Assembly (NCBI GenBank): GCA_947258795.1
Contig: CAMYJU010000003.1
Coordinates: forward strand, 1 to 64,000
Source: an uncultured Gammaproteobacteria bacterium
GTDB taxonomy: Bacteria > Pseudomonadota > Gammaproteobacteria > DRJJ01
Direction of reading: 5' to 3'
DNA length: 64,000 nt
Part shown: positions 8,901-18,319 of the stretch, piece by piece
How positions within the stretch are numbered: position 1 is the first letter of the stretch
How the letters are laid out: the number at the start of each line of letters is the position of its first letter
The notes under the pieces: model-generated
Seen by the model: only the letters and a program-made list of their open reading frames with translations
Database searches by the model: none
Told to the model about the DNA's origin: nothing
Made by a program: the position numbers and the translations under genes

Positions 8901-11811
8901 AGACTATCATTTTCTTTACGATAAACTGAATTCTATGGGCAAGACGCCCGATAATATCGTTCATCTCTGGAGTCTATCTCCTGTGACTGCGAACACCTCG
9001 GCGATAGATAATTTTGTGAGAACGCAAGAGTTTGGCTTCTATAGCCTGCTTTATGTTTCCCAGGTCATTATCGACAAGAATCCCTCGTACCCCACCCACA
9101 TTACTGCCATAACAAACAATGTTTATGACATTAACGGTGATGAAGCTCTGCAACCCGAAAAGTCTACTATCCTGGCCTTATGTAAGGTGTTGCCACAGGA
9201 GCATCGGAATATCAGCTGCAATAATATTGATATTGTTGTGCCGGATGCTGATAGCCCGCTACAACAAAAACTCTTGAGCGATCTTATCGGTGAAATACAA
9301 GCGAAAACAAACAATCATATTATCGCATACCGTGGGAATCATCGCTGGATACAATCTTTTGAACAGATCCGTTTAGACAAGGGCCTGTCCAAGTTTAAAA
9401 AAGGCGGTGTATATATGATAACCGGCGGCATGGGACAAGTCGGTTTAAGTCTGGCAAAACACCTGGCTAAAAATTATCAGGCAAACATTGCGCTACTTGG
9501 CCGTTCATGGATGCCAGCGAATGAAGATTGGGAGAAATGGGCCGCCATTTCCCAGGATTCGAATAACAACGATACAGGACGGCTCATGGATGGCGCCTTT
9601 GATGGGCTTTACCAGGGGGATACCGAAAATAAAATAAGAGAAGAACTCAAACTTAAACCAATTGGAAATTATACCGGACTGGAGCAGGCTCTCAATAAGT
9701 TATGCCTGAGCTATATCTGTGAGTTTTTTACTGCAACCGACACCCTTAAGCAGGTGCCACGTGTTGTTGACCTTGATACACTTTCGAACGAACTCGGTAT
9801 ACTGCCGATGTTTCGGAAATTCCTCGCCTACCTTCTCCATGTGCTTGATGAGGAGGGGCTGATTACAGTGACCGAAGGGAAGATTGCGTTTCCGTCAGAT
9901 TTTGACGGCATAGCATCCTCAGAACAAATGAAGCAGGCACTGGCCAAGGATTTCCCCCAGTTCCAGGGATTGGTAACCCAGATCGAACATTGCGCCAAAC
10001 ATTTCAGTAAAGCGCTCACCGGTAAAGTTGAAGCCATCAGCGTATTATACCCTGATGGCAGTCCTGATTTTCTAAAACAGTGCAATGAAAAAACCACTCC
10101 ATTTTCCAGTAGCCGCGTATACGAAACACTCACAGCCGAGCTGCTCGCTGAAGCCCTGAAAAATACCAAACAAAAAATCCGCATCCTTGAAATAGGTGCC
10201 GGCCAGGGAAAGCTTACCTGGCAACTGGCCTCGAAACTCAAGAGCTATGAGGTAGAGTATTATTTTTCAGATGTCGGTAATTCGTTTGTCCTAGCAGCGC
10301 AAAAGGAAGCGGATAAACGCGGCTTGTCTTTTATGAAGTTCGGGACCTTTGATATCAGTACTGATCCCCTATCACAAGGATTCCACCACGACCAATTCGA
10401 TATCATTATTGGCTTGAATGTCGTTCATGCCACCAGAAACATTGCCGAGACATTAGGCAACCTCAAAACCGTCATGACGCCAGGTGGCCGGATATTATTG
10501 CTTGAGGGGGTCATGCCCTTCCGCTGGTTAAATATGATTTGGGGTTTTGCTGAGGGCTGGTGGTATTTTGATGACGATAACCTGAGGAGCATTACGCCAT
10601 TATTAACCACGGACAAATGGGAAGAAGTATTTCATTCAACTGGTTTTGATAAAGTACAGATATATTCAAAACTTATCGATGGACAGCACAAATCTGATTT
10701 CGCCCTGATCGTTGCCGGACACAATGTTATTGATGCTGATATCGACCGGGATGAAGCGTTATTATCTGCACCCGAAAATGTAGACTTACAAGGTATGTCT
10801 ATAAGAATCAGAAAATTACTGGAACTTGAAAGCCTAGGTTCGCAAGTATCCACCATCCGCGCGGATGTAACAGATCTTGATCAATTGAAAGCCGCCGTAA
10901 AAAGTGTTTGTGATCAATTCGGAAAACTAAACGGTGTCATCCATGCCGCTACCGATAAAAGTAATTTCACCTTGATCAATGACACGACTTACGAAACTAC
11001 CGAAGCTCACTTCAAGCCAAAGGTTTATGGACTGTATAACCTGGAAGAATCACTAAAGGACACGGAGATTGACTTCTGCATTTTGCTTTCTTCCAATGCT
11101 TCGGTGTTAGGCGGGCATACACTGACGTCTTACACCGCGGCAAACCTTTTCATGGATACCTTTGCATGCGCTCATAACAACAAGAACAACCGCAACTACT
11201 GGCTAAGCACAAACTGGGATAGATGGCTTCCCGAAGCCGAATCGAGTCAACATCAGATTGCTCGCAGCACAGAAGCCTTTTCAATGAGCAGTGACGAAAG
11301 TACCGAGGCCTTCCAATATATTTCATCCGTCGATTCGGTCAGCCAGGTGGTTGTCTCTGCCGGACAACTACAGGCTAGGATTGACAAATGGATATACCAC
11401 ATCGGCCAAGAATATCCAGATAAAGAAAAAGAATCTGGCGCTTCTTCTACCGAAACAACATCAAGAAAACAATCCGTTTCTGAGGATCCAGGGAATGATA
11501 TTGAGCGGGAGATAGCGAGTATTTGCCAAGACGTCCTGGGTATCAATGAAATTGGTATCCATGACAGCTTCTTTGATCTCGGTGGAGATTCACTGATTTT
11601 TTTACAGATTGCCACACGCTTACGTAAAAGCTTTGATGTTGGAATCTCTTTCCGCAAGTTATTTGAAGTTCCCACCGTATCAAAATTGGCTGATACTGTA
11701 ATGCGCGAATTGACGGCCGGAGTGGATAATGACGAGCTTGAGAAAATGGTTTCTGAGATAGGTAACTTATCTGATGAAGAACTTCGAGATGCGATTGAAT
11801 TCGAAAAGTAA
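5944..11811 (+). CDS. Type I polyketide synthase module: KS-AT-KR(nested C-MT)-ACP
   Basis: 1955 aa, starting 3 bases after the C-T gene. KS (about 12-435): TACSTS with Cys183, EAHGTGT with His319, NIGH with His359. AT (about 525-845): GHSIGE with Ser631, and HAFH at 727-730, which predicts malonyl-CoA. The structural half of the KR starts near FYIPSWKR (about 885). The NADPH loop TGGMGQVG begins at 1160. An entire C-methyltransferase (about 1200-1590, SAM loop LEIGAGQG at 1415-1422) is inserted right after the first strands of the catalytic KR. The KR then resumes, with Tyr1730 in SYTAANLF. ACP: GGDS, Ser1883. There is no DH or ER. Expected product unit is an alpha-methyl-beta-hydroxy acyl, i.e. 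one extension. The acidic C-terminal helix resembles a docking element. Confidence 0.93.
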   Translation: MENPDTDDLSEDIAIIGLSCRLPGASNVDEFWQNVQAGKESIRFFSDEELKQYGIDPETINTPNYVKASPVLEDIDLFDAAFFGYTPKQAELMDPQQRLFLETAWQALENAGYDPERFPGRIGVFAGESWGTYLLNNLYQNQTLIRDVGLSQLLQGNKDSNLTTRTSYKLNLSGPSMTINTACSTSLVAVVMGCQSLLNYQSDLILAGGVCIKIPQNVGYFFEEGGIVSSDGHCRTFDASAQGTIFGNGIGIVALKRLEDALEDNDTVYAVIKGSAINNDGSMKASFTAPSIEGQTEVIVEAIANAGINPETITLMEAHGTGTYLGDPIEVEALSQAFRSATEEKAYCAIGSVKTNIGHLNTAAGVAGLIKTVMALQHKKLPPTLHFEQPNPRIDFDNTPFYVNTSLRDWRCEGFPRRAGVSSLGVGGTNAHVILEEAPEPVASGDSRPWQLLILSAKSNPALDRASTRLADLLHNQPELNLADAAYTLCEGRHAFSHRRIAVCQDIDDAIEVLRANDPSRTHTSSQETKQRNILFMFPGQGSQYVNMGLDLYHSETSFRNHIDYCSEFLKPRLGLDLRDVLYPDENMKTEAQERLKQTSLTQPALFVIEYALAQLYKDWGIHPQAMIGHSIGEYVAACLAGVFSLDDALSLVAERGRLMQSMPKGTMLSVPLAEDELQGLISGRVSIATVNTPNLCVASGPTEEIDNLENALKERGLECQRLHTSHAFHSVMMEPAADQFRDFLQGVELIPPQTSFISNVTGTWIKEKEATDPGYWARHLRHAVLFSQGVQHFLHDPDQILLEVGPGSTLSSLAMKHATRAKCQTILKSMRHPRESQPDLAFLLTTLGRLWISGIKIDWRGYFAEENRRRVVLPTYPFERKRFWVDATAESQKGKAVTTSTARNNNINEWFYIPSWKRSLLQVPLEGISTSQQEQCTLLFVNGVFGTRFAEQMQNKFQDVFIVVPGSEFNSPEPGVFSINPGHAEDYHFLYDKLNSMGKTPDNIVHLWSLSPVTANTSAIDNFVRTQEFGFYSLLYVSQVIIDKNPSYPTHITAITNNVYDINGDEALQPEKSTILALCKVLPQEHRNISCNNIDIVVPDADSPLQQKLLSDLIGEIQAKTNNHIIAYRGNHRWIQSFEQIRLDKGLSKFKKGGVYMITGGMGQVGLSLAKHLAKNYQANIALLGRSWMPANEDWEKWAAISQDSNNNDTGRLMDGAFDGLYQGDTENKIREELKLKPIGNYTGLEQALNKLCLSYICEFFTATDTLKQVPRVVDLDTLSNELGILPMFRKFLAYLLHVLDEEGLITVTEGKIAFPSDFDGIASSEQMKQALAKDFPQFQGLVTQIEHCAKHFSKALTGKVEAISVLYPDGSPDFLKQCNEKTTPFSSSRVYETLTAELLAEALKNTKQKIRILEIGAGQGKLTWQLASKLKSYEVEYYFSDVGNSFVLAAQKEADKRGLSFMKFGTFDISTDPLSQGFHHDQFDIIIGLNVVHATRNIAETLGNLKTVMTPGGRILLLEGVMPFRWLNMIWGFAEGWWYFDDDNLRSITPLLTTDKWEEVFHSTGFDKVQIYSKLIDGQHKSDFALIVAGHNVIDADIDRDEALLSAPENVDLQGMSIRIRKLLELESLGSQVSTIRADVTDLDQLKAAVKSVCDQFGKLNGVIHAATDKSNFTLINDTTYETTEAHFKPKVYGLYNLEESLKDTEIDFCILLSSNASVLGGHTLTSYTAANLFMDTFACAHNNKNNRNYWLSTNWDRWLPEAESSQHQIARSTEAFSMSSDESTEAFQYISSVDSVSQVVVSAGQLQARIDKWIYHIGQEYPDKEKESGASSTETTSRKQSVSEDPGNDIEREIASICQDVLGINEIGIHDSFFDLGGDSLIFLQIATRLRKSFDVGISFRKLFEVPTVSKLADTVMRELTAGVDNDELEKMVSEIGNLSDEELRDAIEFEK

Positions 11812-11871
11812 ATGCCAAATAGACAAATAAATGATTTATACATCCCTAGTAATACGCCGAAAGGATGAGCG

Positions 11872-14800
11872 ATGACTGATAGTTATGAGCAATTAAGAAA
11901 TCTCACGCCAGAACAGCGGGCACTTTTGCTCATGCGCCTAAAAAAACAAAAAGAGCAAGCTACAAATGAGGGTGATAATACAATTACTAGACAACCCAGG
12001 GAGTCAAATGTTTTTCCACTCTCCTTTGCACAGCAACGCATCTGGTTTCTGGACCAACTCGAAAAAGACAGCATTGAATATAATATTCCCATGGCCTTCT
12101 CTCTTGTCGGCTATTTAGATGAAAAAGCACTTAAAAAAAGCATTAATGATCTAATCAAGCGCCATGAATCATTACGCACGACTTTTAAAATAATTGGCAG
12201 TGAACCAACCCAAGTAATTGCCCCTCTCCTGACTCTCCCTATCAATAAAATTGATTTAACATTTTTATCCGGAGATAAGCAGAAAGACAAACTCAAACAA
12301 TTGGCAGATGAGGAAGCAAACACTCCCTTTGATCTTGCTGAGGGACCGTTGGTAAGAGTCGTACTTTTACAACTTGGCAAGGATGAGCATGCATTACTTA
12401 TAACAACGCATCATATTGTTTTTGATGGCTGGTCAACTGGGATATTTTACAATGATTTGTCTCGTCTCTATGAAGCTAATCTAGAAAATACAGATGCACT
12501 CTTATCTGTTCTGGATATTCAATACGCAGATTTCTCTTGCTGGGAGAATCGGTTGCTCAAAAGTAACCAGCTCATCAAACAACTCAACTATTGGAAAGAA
12601 CGTTTAAATGGAGCTCCCCCAGAATTAGGCCTGCCAATTGACCGACCCCGGTCCTATCAGGGTAAAATTCGCGCCTGTGCAGAAACCTTTAATATCGATT
12701 CGGAGCTAATAAATAAGATAAAGGGCTTGAGCACTCAGACCGGTGCAACAATGTTCACAGTTTTATTTTCGGCTTTTGCGCTCCTGTTATCACGCTATAG
12801 CAGACATCTTGATATTGTTTCAGGACTGCCGGTAGCCGGCAGAAATCACAAGGAACTAGAGCGGTTAATCGGTATGTTCGTCAACACCATCGTCCTTCGT
12901 GTTGATCTCAGCGAGGCGCCTAATTTCCTTCAGTTAATGGACAGAGTCAGAGAAGCCGCTCAGGAAGGTATAGACAATCAGGATATTCCTTTTCAAAAGC
13001 TAGTGGAAGAAACTCAACCCAAAAGAAATTTAAGTTACTCACCAATCTTTCAAGTCATGTTTAACCTTCTGAGTGCATCCAATGATGGTTTATCATTGAA
13101 AGGTATGGAGGTATCCCCTTTAAAACTCAGAAATGTAGTGCCTGGCACAAAATATGACTTAACTTTTACGCTAAAAGAGGAAAACGGTGGGATTAAGGGG
13201 CTGGCTGAATACAATGCCGATATATATAACCCATCAACGATTACACGGATGACCGGTAATTTTATAACACTTCTGGAGGGCTGTGTCGCTCATCCAGAGC
13301 AGCGCATCGATACCATACCGATATTATCACCCAAGGAAAAACAGCAAATACTTGTTGAGTGGAATAATTCCGAGTTTCTCTATGATAAAGATCGCTACCT
13401 TCATGAAGTATTTGAGATCCAGGCTGAACTCAAACCAGATGCGGTAGCGGCGTACTTCGGGAAAGAAAAGATCACCTATCGTGAACTCAACACGCGTGCT
13501 AATCAGCTGGCCCATCTACTTGTTCAAAAGGGCGTCGGGCCAGAGTGCTTTGTCGGTATTTGCCTGACCCGATCGCTTAATATGATTGTTTCTGTCCTTG
13601 GCGTGCTTAAGTCCGGTGGCGTCTATGTGCCGCTCGATCCAAACTACCCCGCAGAACGGCTGGCATTTATTATGGATGACACTGGTCTGCAAACCATATT
13701 GACGGAACAAACGCTACGCGACCGAATTCCGAAATCTGTTGTACACCTTATCACTCTCGATAGTGACGAGAACCTTCTTGCCAGTCAGCGTAAGGATAAC
13801 CCAGTAAATACCGCTTCCAGCACTTCCGGGACCTATGTGATTTACACGTCCGGATCAACCGGAAAACCCAAGGGGGTGCAGATTATCCATCGCGGTGCGG
13901 TCAGTCTCGTTTTTGCCATGCGCGAGCTACTTTCTTTAACGCAGAAAGATCGTTTTCTGGCCATCAGTTCTTTGTCCTTTGACATGTCGGTCATTGAGTT
14001 CTTTGTTCCGCTTTCCCTTGGCGGAAGCCTGGTCCTGGCCAGAGATGAAGACCTCAACAATCCTGAGGAGCTTATCGCTTACCTGCAAACTGCCGGAATC
14101 ACGGCCATGTTGGCCACACCCTCGACCTGGCGCCTGATCCAGGAAGCCGGTTGGACAGGCAATGCTTCGGTGCGGATTCTATGTGGTGGAGATGCCTTGA
14201 CGGGCAACATCGCAGACCAACTCCTGGGCAAGGGCCAAAGCTTATGGAACCTGTACGGTCCGACAGAAATCACGGTTTGCGCCACAGGCAATGAAATAAC
14301 AGAGAAAAATTCACGCATTACCATTGGCAAACCCATTCCAAACACCCGAACATACATCCTGGATAAGTATGACAACCCCGTCCCCATCGGCGTAGCCGGC
14401 GAGCTATGTGTAGGTGGCGAAGGAGTCGCCCGGGGCTACCTCAATCGAGCGGAATTAACCGCGGAAAAATTTGTAGCAGACCCCTTCTCCCAAGAACCCG
14501 ACGCCAGAATGTATCGCACCGGCGATCTTGTGCGCTATCTTGCAGACGGTTCAATCGAATTCATTGGTCGCATCGATAATCAGGTCAAAATCCGTGGTTA
14601 CCGTATCGAGCTGGGGGAAATTGAATCGGTACTGCATCAGCATACCAATGTACGGGAGTGTGTGGTGGTACCCAGGAAAGATGCCTCTGGCACCGACACA
14701 CTCATCGCTTATGTTGTGACAGAACCGGATCAGTCAGTGGAACCTGGGGACTTGGCGCAATTCCTGAAAAACTTCTTACCTCATTTCATGATTCCTTCTT

Positions 14801-17800
14801 TTTTCCAGTTTATCTCGGCTGTACCCCTTACATCGACCGGAAAGGTAGATAGCAAGGCCCTTCCCGATCTGGACACGGCTGGACACACACAGGACCGCCC
14901 TTTTATCGCTCCCAGAACTCCCCTGGAAGAGAGTATTACCGAAATCTGGAGCGAACTGCTTGGTATCGATCAGGTCGGTGTGCATGATGACTTTTTTGAT
15001 CTTGGCGGACACTCACTTTTGGCAACTCAGGTGATGTCTCGTATCAGAGACGTATTCCAACAAAACCTCCCATTGCGCGTGCTGTTTGATGCGCCCACCA
15101 TTTCAGAATTGGCCGAGGCGCTTGAGGGAGGCAGCCAAGAACAAGAAGAGTCCATTCAAAAGTGCGAACGCACTGATGAACTGCCCCTGTCTTTTTCGCA
15201 GCAGAAGTTATGGTTTCTCGAACAGTTTGCTCCGGGTAAGCCCACCTACAATATCCCGGTGACACTTCGTCTCAAGGGTGAACTGTCTATCCCCATTCTC
15301 GAAAAGGCCTTGAACAAGATCATCGAGCGTCATGAAGTTTTGCGAACCTGCTTTCCCAAACAGGATGGAAAACCCATCCAGCAGACCCGTGCCTCGATAC
15401 CCTTTAGCATCAAGATCACGGATTTGTCCGATCTTCCAGATGCGAACAGGGAAGAACAGTGTCGGGAGCGTGCAACGCACGAGGCGAGAATTCCGTTTGA
15501 CCTTGCCCAAGACCCTTTGATTCGGGCCCGCGTCTTCCACCTCGACCGCAATGACCATGTGCTGGTGTTAAGCACCCATCATATTGTCTCCGACGGGTGG
15601 TCTTCAGGGCGTCTCATGCAGGAACTTGGCGTAATTTATCATGCCTTCTTAGAGGATAAGCCCTGTCCTTTGGATGAACTTCCCATTCAGTACGCAGATT
15701 TCACCCTTTTCCAACGGGAATGGTTCGATGGCCCGGTGATGGAAACCCAGAAGGCGTATTGGAAGCAACAATTGTCCGGCATTCCCACCGCCCTGGAGTT
15801 GCCAACAGACTACGCCAGGCCGGCCATTCTCAGCGATCGTGGCGATCGTGAGTTTATGACCATTCCTAGCGCCCTGACTGAAAAACTGCAAGGCTTGAGC
15901 AAGGAAAATGGTGTCACTCTGTTCATGACCCTGCTGGCGGGCTTTCAGATCCTGCTTTACCGTTATACCAACCAGGAGGATATCGTCGTTGGCACGCCGG
16001 TGGCCAACCGAAACCGTAAAGAGATCGAACCCCTGATCGGTTTTTTCGTCAACACCCTGGTGCTCCGGCTTTCCCTGGCAGACAATCCCTCATTTATGGA
16101 TCTTTTGGCAAGGGTCAAGGAAATGGCGATTGGCGCCTTTACCCATCAGGACATCCCGTTCGAACAGCTCGTCGAAGAACTGTCCCCGGAAAGAAGCCTA
16201 AACCACACCCCCTTGTTTCAGGTCATGTTTTCCTATGAGCATGCGCAACCGCAGAGCCTTAAACTCCCGGGATTGGAAACAACCGCTTTTTCGACACACG
16301 GTACAGGGACTTCAAAATATGACCTGACGCTTTCCATTAATCGAACGGCTCAGGATTTACAGGCAAGGCTGGAGTATAATGCCGGCCTCTTTCAGGCCGT
16401 CACCATCCGCAGAATGCTGAGTCATTATCTCGCCTTGCTTGAAAGTGTCGCTGGCGACCCACAACAAACCGTACCTCATATTTCGTTCCTAAGTCCTGAC
16501 GAGAAACAGGACCTCCTGGTCAATTGGAATCAGACCGATTCACCCTTCCCGCAAGACAAAACCCTACACAGGCTGGTTGTAGAGCAAATGCGCAGGACCC
16601 CGGATACGATCGCTGCCCAATTCGGCGAAGACACACTGACCTACCAGGAGCTCGACCGTCTCAGCACTGCTTTGGCTAACCAGCTTCGAGCGGCAGGAGC
16701 GGGACCCGATGTCCTGGTTGGCGTATTCCTAAATCGCTCACTGGATATGCTCATCGCCGTACTGGGAGTCCTAAGGGCCGGTGCAGCCTATCTGCCACTG
16801 GATCCGGATTACCCCAGGGAAAGACTCGTTTTCATGGTTGAAGACGCCGGCGTGAAGATCACACTCACCCAAGAAGATCGTTTACAGGATCTGCCAGTGC
16901 AAACGCCTGAGGTCATTTGCATTGAACGGATCCAGGATGATCAAGACGATGAGACAGACAATGCCCGTATCGATACCCAGATTTCGCCACAAAACCTCGC
17001 CTATGTAATCTACACCTCAGGTTCTACCGGCAAACCCAAGGGGGTGCAAATCCCTCATCAAGCCGTGGTCAACTTTTTAAGCACGATGAAGGAACGGCCT
17101 GGGCTTATGCAGGATGATGTACTCCTATCCGTCACGTCTTTGTCCTTTGACATCGCGGTACTGGAACTCTTCCTCCCCCTTACCGTGGGCGCAAAGGTGG
17201 TCATGGCCTCCAGGGAAGAGATATATGACGGGAAACGACTGCTGTCTCGACTCAAAAGTTCAGGGGCCAATGTCATGCAAGCCACACCCGCCACCTGGCG
17301 CTTGCTGGTTGACGGTGGATGGGAGCAGGATTTGCCCATCAAGGTCCTCGTCGGCGGTGAAGTGCTTGCTGAAGATTTAGCCAAACAACTTTTAGAGCGT
17401 AGTCCCTCGGTATGGAACATGTATGGCCCGACCGAAACCACCGTGTGGTCGGCCATCTACCGGGTTGATCCGGATCGTCTCAATTCCATCGGAAAACCGA
17501 TTGCCAACACCCAGTTTTTTGTTCTGGATTCCAATCTGTTGCCGGTACCCGTGGGTGTACCAGGTGAACTTCATATTGGAGGAGCGGGCCTGGCCAGAGG
17601 TTACCTGAACCGGCCGGACCTGACGAATGACAGATTCATTGCCAACCCTTTTGACCAGGGCAGGACGCGGCTCTATAAGACCGGGGACCTGGTACGCTAT
17701 CAAACGGATGGCAGTTTGGAATATTTAAGCCGGATGGATAATCAGGTCAAGATCCGGGGCTTTAGAATTGAACTAGGCGAGATTGAAACCGTATTGAACA

Positions 17801-18309
17801 GCCATGAGGCCATCAAGGAATGCGCGGTGATCACATACGATGACAAGCAGGAAAATAAAAACATCGGCGCTTATTTTGTCTCCCCAAGCTCCGTTTCAAC
17901 GCTTTCCTTGCGCAACCACCTCAGAAAGCACCTTCCGGACTATATGATTCCGAATATGTTCGTTCAACTTGATGCCCTGCCCCTCACGCCCAATGGCAAG
18001 GTAGACCGCAAGACCCTCGCAGCCCAATCCCATGGTACTCAGGTCAGTCAAACGCAATTCCAGGCCCCTGAAACCCCCATTCAAAAAGAGATCGCGGAAA
18101 TCTGGAGGTCCGTGCTTGAGGTAGATCGAGTCGGTTTAGGCGATAATTTTTTCGATCTGGGTGGTTATTCCCTTTTGATTATGCAAGTTAATTCATTAGT
18201 AGAGGATAAACTGGATACAACGATACCGGTAAGGGACTTTTTCGTTCAAACTATGGGGCAGATTGCTTCATACTGTGAAAAGAATTCAACTACCTCAACC
18301 ATGAATTGA
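11872..18309 (+). CDS. Two-module nonribosomal peptide synthetase, C-A-T-C-A-T
   Basis: 2145 aa, preceded by AAAGGA at about 11859. C1 (about 45-480) has intact HHIVFDG (His180/181). A1 (about 500-1000) has TSGSTGKPKG from 659. T1 has GGHS (Ser1048). C2 (about 1100-1530) has HHIVSDG (His1236/1237). A2 (about 1560-2040) has TSGSTGKPKG from 1715. T2 has GGYS (Ser2100). No epimerase, methyltransferase or terminal thioesterase is present. By hand alignment to the GrsA pocket, A2 reads D-I-L-Q-L-G-M-V-W-K, a glycine-type code. A1 reads D-M-I-L-L-G-L-V-C-K, for which I make no firm assignment. The N-terminal LTPEQRALLLMRLKKQ helix resembles docking regions of hybrid PKS-NRPS lines. It follows the PKS and would add two residues; release must occur in trans. 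Confidence 0.95.
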   Translation: MTDSYEQLRNLTPEQRALLLMRLKKQKEQATNEGDNTITRQPRESNVFPLSFAQQRIWFLDQLEKDSIEYNIPMAFSLVGYLDEKALKKSINDLIKRHESLRTTFKIIGSEPTQVIAPLLTLPINKIDLTFLSGDKQKDKLKQLADEEANTPFDLAEGPLVRVVLLQLGKDEHALLITTHHIVFDGWSTGIFYNDLSRLYEANLENTDALLSVLDIQYADFSCWENRLLKSNQLIKQLNYWKERLNGAPPELGLPIDRPRSYQGKIRACAETFNIDSELINKIKGLSTQTGATMFTVLFSAFALLLSRYSRHLDIVSGLPVAGRNHKELERLIGMFVNTIVLRVDLSEAPNFLQLMDRVREAAQEGIDNQDIPFQKLVEETQPKRNLSYSPIFQVMFNLLSASNDGLSLKGMEVSPLKLRNVVPGTKYDLTFTLKEENGGIKGLAEYNADIYNPSTITRMTGNFITLLEGCVAHPEQRIDTIPILSPKEKQQILVEWNNSEFLYDKDRYLHEVFEIQAELKPDAVAAYFGKEKITYRELNTRANQLAHLLVQKGVGPECFVGICLTRSLNMIVSVLGVLKSGGVYVPLDPNYPAERLAFIMDDTGLQTILTEQTLRDRIPKSVVHLITLDSDENLLASQRKDNPVNTASSTSGTYVIYTSGSTGKPKGVQIIHRGAVSLVFAMRELLSLTQKDRFLAISSLSFDMSVIEFFVPLSLGGSLVLARDEDLNNPEELIAYLQTAGITAMLATPSTWRLIQEAGWTGNASVRILCGGDALTGNIADQLLGKGQSLWNLYGPTEITVCATGNEITEKNSRITIGKPIPNTRTYILDKYDNPVPIGVAGELCVGGEGVARGYLNRAELTAEKFVADPFSQEPDARMYRTGDLVRYLADGSIEFIGRIDNQVKIRGYRIELGEIESVLHQHTNVRECVVVPRKDASGTDTLIAYVVTEPDQSVEPGDLAQFLKNFLPHFMIPSFFQFISAVPLTSTGKVDSKALPDLDTAGHTQDRPFIAPRTPLEESITEIWSELLGIDQVGVHDDFFDLGGHSLLATQVMSRIRDVFQQNLPLRVLFDAPTISELAEALEGGSQEQEESIQKCERTDELPLSFSQQKLWFLEQFAPGKPTYNIPVTLRLKGELSIPILEKALNKIIERHEVLRTCFPKQDGKPIQQTRASIPFSIKITDLSDLPDANREEQCRERATHEARIPFDLAQDPLIRARVFHLDRNDHVLVLSTHHIVSDGWSSGRLMQELGVIYHAFLEDKPCPLDELPIQYADFTLFQREWFDGPVMETQKAYWKQQLSGIPTALELPTDYARPAILSDRGDREFMTIPSALTEKLQGLSKENGVTLFMTLLAGFQILLYRYTNQEDIVVGTPVANRNRKEIEPLIGFFVNTLVLRLSLADNPSFMDLLARVKEMAIGAFTHQDIPFEQLVEELSPERSLNHTPLFQVMFSYEHAQPQSLKLPGLETTAFSTHGTGTSKYDLTLSINRTAQDLQARLEYNAGLFQAVTIRRMLSHYLALLESVAGDPQQTVPHISFLSPDEKQDLLVNWNQTDSPFPQDKTLHRLVVEQMRRTPDTIAAQFGEDTLTYQELDRLSTALANQLRAAGAGPDVLVGVFLNRSLDMLIAVLGVLRAGAAYLPLDPDYPRERLVFMVEDAGVKITLTQEDRLQDLPVQTPEVICIERIQDDQDDETDNARIDTQISPQNLAYVIYTSGSTGKPKGVQIPHQAVVNFLSTMKERPGLMQDDVLLSVTSLSFDIAVLELFLPLTVGAKVVMASREEIYDGKRLLSRLKSSGANVMQATPATWRLLVDGGWEQDLPIKVLVGGEVLAEDLAKQLLERSPSVWNMYGPTETTVWSAIYRVDPDRLNSIGKPIANTQFFVLDSNLLPVPVGVPGELHIGGAGLARGYLNRPDLTNDRFIANPFDQGRTRLYKTGDLVRYQTDGSLEYLSRMDNQVKIRGFRIELGEIETVLNSHEAIKECAVITYDDKQENKNIGAYFVSPSSVSTLSLRNHLRKHLPDYMIPNMFVQLDALPLTPNGKVDRKTLAAQSHGTQVSQTQFQAPETPIQKEIAEIWRSVLEVDRVGLGDNFFDLGGYSLLIMQVNSLVEDKLDTTIPVRDFFVQTMGQIASYCEKNSTTSTMN

Positions 18310-18319
18310 GAAAAATAGC

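Noticed and set aside
17980-18309. Terminal thioesterase domain on the NRPS
   Set aside because: The protein ends about 45 residues after the second carrier Ser; there is no room for a TE.
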